A program made the translations under genes and the position numbers. Under the pieces are notes generated by a model. It saw only the letters and a program-made list of their open reading frames with translations. It was not told the DNA's origin and did no database searches. Positions 53,366-56,295 of a DNA stretch of 56,295 nt are shown here, one piece after another (the stretch's first letter is position 1; every line of letters begins with the position of its first letter). The stretch spans positions 1 through 56,295 of IMG/VR virus record IMGVR_UViG_3300036832_000712. One strand, 5' to 3'. This DNA is from a virus.

Positions 53366-56295
53366 ATGCCTGACAATTTTCCTTCGCTTTCTGACTATAT
53401 GTCGCCGATGGCGCGGTGGCCGTCAATTGACTCGGGGGCGTCGCCGATGGCGCAGTGGCCATCGCTTCCGCCACTGACGCCGAGCCAGTTACCGGCGGAC
53501 GTCCCGGCGACTGGTGAAGGTAATCTATTCAGCGCAGCTTTGATGTCTGCCATACACGAGGGGACAGCTCAGGGCGCGCGAGCACTTCAGGCCGGCGCGC
53601 AACTGACGGGCGCCACGGATACCGCGCAGTCGCTTTCGGACTTTGCCGATGCGGCACACGCCCGCGCGCAAGCATACGCGCGTCCTGATATAGAAGCCGC
53701 GCCCTGGTACTCGCCTTCCGCGCTCGCTTATCGCGCTACGCAGATGGTGCCGATGATAGGGCTTGGGGCTATTGGCGGAGGAATCGGAGCAGCACTAGCG
53801 CCGGAGGCTGTAGCTGGAGCGGGTCTTGCGGGCCTGGCCAGGATGGCCGGGCCTCGCCTGCTCGGCGCCGCGGCGACGATGTATCCTTTTGCTACTGGTG
53901 AGAATGTCCAGCGGCAGATCAGCGAGACAGGCGAGCTCACTTCTCCTGGTGAGGCACTGGCGCTCGGAGTACCGGAAGCATTCGTGCAGGGAGTGTTGCC
54001 AGGGAAACTGGAGAAGCTTTTCGGCAAGGGGATTTTAAGGGGAATTGCTCATTCTGTTGCGACGCAGGGTGGCGCTGCAGGTGCGACCGAGGCGATGACC
54101 CAGATGATGGGCGATCCGAATCGTTCGTTTGCGGATCGGGCGTCTGCTATTACGCAGCAGGCTTTGAGCGGTGGAGTGCTTGGCGGGCTTATTGGCGGCG
54201 CGTTCGGTGGCATGCATGAGCTTGTCGGTACACCGGTGAATAAGGTTAAGACCGGCGACCTTGATAAGGTAACTGCTCAGGCACTTGAACCGGCGCCTGC
54301 GGCGCAGGGGCAGTTCCCGCTGACTGGCGGTGGCGTGCGTCAAGGGCAGCCTCAAGGTGAGTTACCACTTTCAACACCTCGACAATATCCGGCTGAGCGT
54401 CAGTTGAATATGTTTGGCGTGCCTGGGGTGCAGACCGATCTATTCCGACCTGAGGAACCTGCGCCGCCTCCGCCGCCTGTACCTGCACCTGCACCTGCAG
54501 CGCCTGCGGCAGAAGCTCCTACGCACCTATGGCGGTCCAAGGAAGGTGATTTTCCTGTCACACCGACTGGTGTCGTACACACTGATCCAAAGACCGGTGT
54601 TGGATACGCCGTAGTTAGATCACCAGACGGTAGTGAAAGTATTGTTCCGGAGAACGAACTTGTTGCTCGTTCTGGTGTACCTACACCGGAGGCGCCTCCT
54701 GCTTCTTCTGCGGCAGCCGAGCCTGCAGCGCCTGCTGCGCCTGCTGCGCCTGCTGCACCACCTGAAATAGATTTCACTAAGGGTAGAATTAAAGAAGCTA
54801 CAGCACAGTATGCGGCTGCGACGCCTGAGGTGCAGGCGGCAATGCGACTGCCGTTGGTCGATGAGCTTGTTGCTCGTGAGGATGCAAAAATAGACCCGAC
54901 AAAGCTGCAGATAAAATGGGGCAAGGCGCTTGATGTTTTTGATGATGAGGGCAAGGTCAAAAGTGCGTTGCGATCCGAAGTAATGGAGTCACGGTCGAAG
55001 GTCGAAGCGCCGTCTGGCGTGGAGCCTGAGGCACCGGTACCCGAAGCGCCAGCAGCACCTGAGGCGCTAGTGGCACCTGAGGCGCCGGCTGAGCTAGCAG
55101 TTGCACCTGCGAAGGCTGCGCCGTTCGAGATGCCTGACATTCCGGCGTTCCTTCGGCGAGCTCCGCCGCCTGTGGCCAGCGATGCCCCGATCGAGACTGT
55201 GGACGATCGCGCAGCCACGCTGAGCGGGGTTGCACCTCATATTGTTGAGATAGCTAAAACCAATCCAGAGGCTGCACAAGAGTTTGCCGATGAGGCAAAA
55301 TTCATAAATGGGTCTGAGGTAAAGGTTGCGAATAACCCTGGTCTAGCTGCCGTGCTCAATACCCGGGCTGAGAATCTGCGATCCGCAGTTGCAGCGGAGG
55401 CGCAGCTGCCTGGCGATCACGTAGCATCTCCGGACCTGGCGCCGTCACCGCGCGCCGAGACAGTGCCTGCGCCAATGGGCGATCTCGATGCCAAGTTAGG
55501 GGATGCGCAGAGTGAGCTGTCGAAATTAAAAACGATGCTGGGTAGCCAGCCCGGTGCTACAGAGGCGGTTGAGCAGCACGAGAAGTGGTTGGCGGAGGTC
55601 AACAAGGCGGTAGGGCCGGATAAGCTGCGCGCTGCCTTGGCGAAAGACCCAGAAGCCTTGGCAGCTGCTGATGAGACTGGTGAGATGCCCGATCTAGGCG
55701 GTATCCGACAGTTGAGTGAGCCGCAAAAGAAACAGATGGCTGCGTACCTGAGTGCTCAGGAGAAAGTGCTCCAGGAGCTGCGGGCTCAGAGTGACTCACG
55801 CGCTCGGGTCATTAGTTCGCGTGATGGAGCGCCGGTGAACCAGCTCGATGCTGATGTGACGGACATGTCGCAGCGTGGCGTCAAGATGCATGACGCTCTC
55901 GATCATATCGCCGAGCATAGCGTCGATCCGGAGGAAGCTGAGCTTGCGACGTGGATCAAGCAAGGTGTGCCGAAGAATGTAACGCTGGCTTTCAGGGACG
56001 GCGTTACCGACAAAGAGGGCGAGTATTTTCCGAAGCAGCAAACTTCGGTGCTCTACAATGCAGCAAACGCGACAGTAACTACTCTTCATGAGGCGGTACA
56101 TGCAGCATTGTCCCGGGCGCTTGAGGGCACCAGCGCCGCGGCGGACGCTGTCCGTGGCATCTATGATCAGCTCAAGGACAAAGGCGATCATGCCGGGATC
56201 ACCGATGCACATGAAATGGTGGCGGAAGCAGTAGCCAACCCGGTCTATCGCTCTTTCCTGAAGTCACAGTTTGTGCAAGGCACAAGCATGTGGGA
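53366..56295 (+). CDS. Giant internal virion protein with HExxH, 3' partial
   Basis: Open through 976 codons to the window edge without a stop. Residues 11-35 carry a duplicated SPMAxWPS repeat; a hydrophobic Gly/Ala segment (MVPMIGLGAIGGGIGAALAP) suggests membrane insertion; Pro/Ala-rich linkers follow; near the end VTTLHEAVHAALSRA (HExxH at about residues 910-914) plus VAEAVANPVYRSFLK fits the metallopeptidase domain of large phage polyvalent proteins ejected with DNA. Remaining domains lie beyond the window. Confidence 0.8.
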   Translation, partial: MPDNFPSLSDYMSPMARWPSIDSGASPMAQWPSLPPLTPSQLPADVPATGEGNLFSAALMSAIHEGTAQGARALQAGAQLTGATDTAQSLSDFADAAHARAQAYARPDIEAAPWYSPSALAYRATQMVPMIGLGAIGGGIGAALAPEAVAGAGLAGLARMAGPRLLGAAATMYPFATGENVQRQISETGELTSPGEALALGVPEAFVQGVLPGKLEKLFGKGILRGIAHSVATQGGAAGATEAMTQMMGDPNRSFADRASAITQQALSGGVLGGLIGGAFGGMHELVGTPVNKVKTGDLDKVTAQALEPAPAAQGQFPLTGGGVRQGQPQGELPLSTPRQYPAERQLNMFGVPGVQTDLFRPEEPAPPPPPVPAPAPAAPAAEAPTHLWRSKEGDFPVTPTGVVHTDPKTGVGYAVVRSPDGSESIVPENELVARSGVPTPEAPPASSAAAEPAAPAAPAAPAAPPEIDFTKGRIKEATAQYAAATPEVQAAMRLPLVDELVAREDAKIDPTKLQIKWGKALDVFDDEGKVKSALRSEVMESRSKVEAPSGVEPEAPVPEAPAAPEALVAPEAPAELAVAPAKAAPFEMPDIPAFLRRAPPPVASDAPIETVDDRAATLSGVAPHIVEIAKTNPEAAQEFADEAKFINGSEVKVANNPGLAAVLNTRAENLRSAVAAEAQLPGDHVASPDLAPSPRAETVPAPMGDLDAKLGDAQSELSKLKTMLGSQPGATEAVEQHEKWLAEVNKAVGPDKLRAALAKDPEALAAADETGEMPDLGGIRQLSEPQKKQMAAYLSAQEKVLQELRAQSDSRARVISSRDGAPVNQLDADVTDMSQRGVKMHDALDHIAEHSVDPEEAELATWIKQGVPKNVTLAFRDGVTDKEGEYFPKQQTSVLYNAANATVTTLHEAVHAALSRALEGTSAAADAVRGIYDQLKDKGDHAGITDAHEMVAEAVANPVYRSFLKSQFVQGTSMW

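Noticed and set aside
54400-55218. Long minus-strand reading frame (272 codons) in the giant gene
   Set aside because: It is an antisense shadow of Ala/Pro-rich coding sequence on the plus strand. The plus frame is continuous and contains the HExxH motif.
1-56295. Integrase, excisionase or classical lysogeny module
   Set aside because: None of the visible proteins shows tyrosine or serine recombinase motifs, so temperate lifestyle cannot be claimed despite the operator network.

Overview
The window is a stretch of a double-stranded DNA tailed-phage genome, most likely a podovirus. Evidence: a T7/N4-type virion cassette (small and large terminase, 837-residue portal, Ala/Pro-rich scaffold candidate, N4-gp56-type major capsid protein, adaptor-like protein, very large internal protein with an HExxH motif), no tail tube, sheath or tape measure, and a phage-encoded family A DNA polymerase with primase-helicase. 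Both ends lie inside plus-strand coding sequence, so the genome is larger than the window. No integrase, RNA polymerase, endolysin or canonical tRNA was recognised. High GC coding sequence and two proteins carrying exosortase-type (PEP/VPLPA-CTERM-like) tails suggest a Gram-negative, probably proteobacterial, host; this is inference.

Layout. Bases 1-8017 (plus strand) encode the distal virion proteins: a SPRY-domain protein, two repeat-rich or coiled-coil fibre-like proteins, a LamG-like protein and a GPVS-repeat protein. They meet the minus-strand cluster tail to tail, the two stop codons overlapping in one CTAG. Bases 8014-19757 (minus) hold replication and recombination: primase-helicase, SSB-like protein, SNF2-type helicase, VRR-NUC nuclease, Cas4/RecB-like nuclease, DEDD exonuclease, DNA polymerase A. 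Bases 19836-26797 (minus) hold a MoxR AAA+ ATPase, a metallopeptidase-VWA protein and a DUF3150 protein, interleaved with small genes, an HNH endonuclease and a 172-bp structured element. Bases 26952-33256 (minus) form an accessory block: overlapping small genes that include a Tad2 (DUF2829) and an Acb2/Tad1-hairpin-like anti-defence pair, two secreted CTERM-tailed proteins, a zinc/HTH/J-like regulator and an N6-type methyltransferase. Bases 35199-36291 are non-coding and contain a fourfold 56-bp module arranged as a large inverted repeat, a candidate origin or master control region. A monocistronic gene with its own promoter and double terminator follows (36292-36909). From 37249 to the end (plus) lies the packaging and capsid operon, interrupted by one reverse-oriented HNH gene.

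How it works together. A single palindrome, GTGTTACA-N3-TGTAACAC, occurs 11 times perfectly and once degenerately, only between 9.8 and 37.0 kb, usually just after a stop codon or beside a promoter and twice inside coding sequence. This looks like a dispersed operator ('stoperator'-like) network governing the whole early strand. A conserved leader, AAGGAGTNACTNANC before ATG, supplies the ribosome-binding site of about nine early genes. The most novel items are the palindrome network, the four-module control region, the CTERM-tailed phage proteins, the tandem anti-defence pair, the 172-bp RNA-like element, and a gene embedded out of frame in the 3' end of the portal gene.
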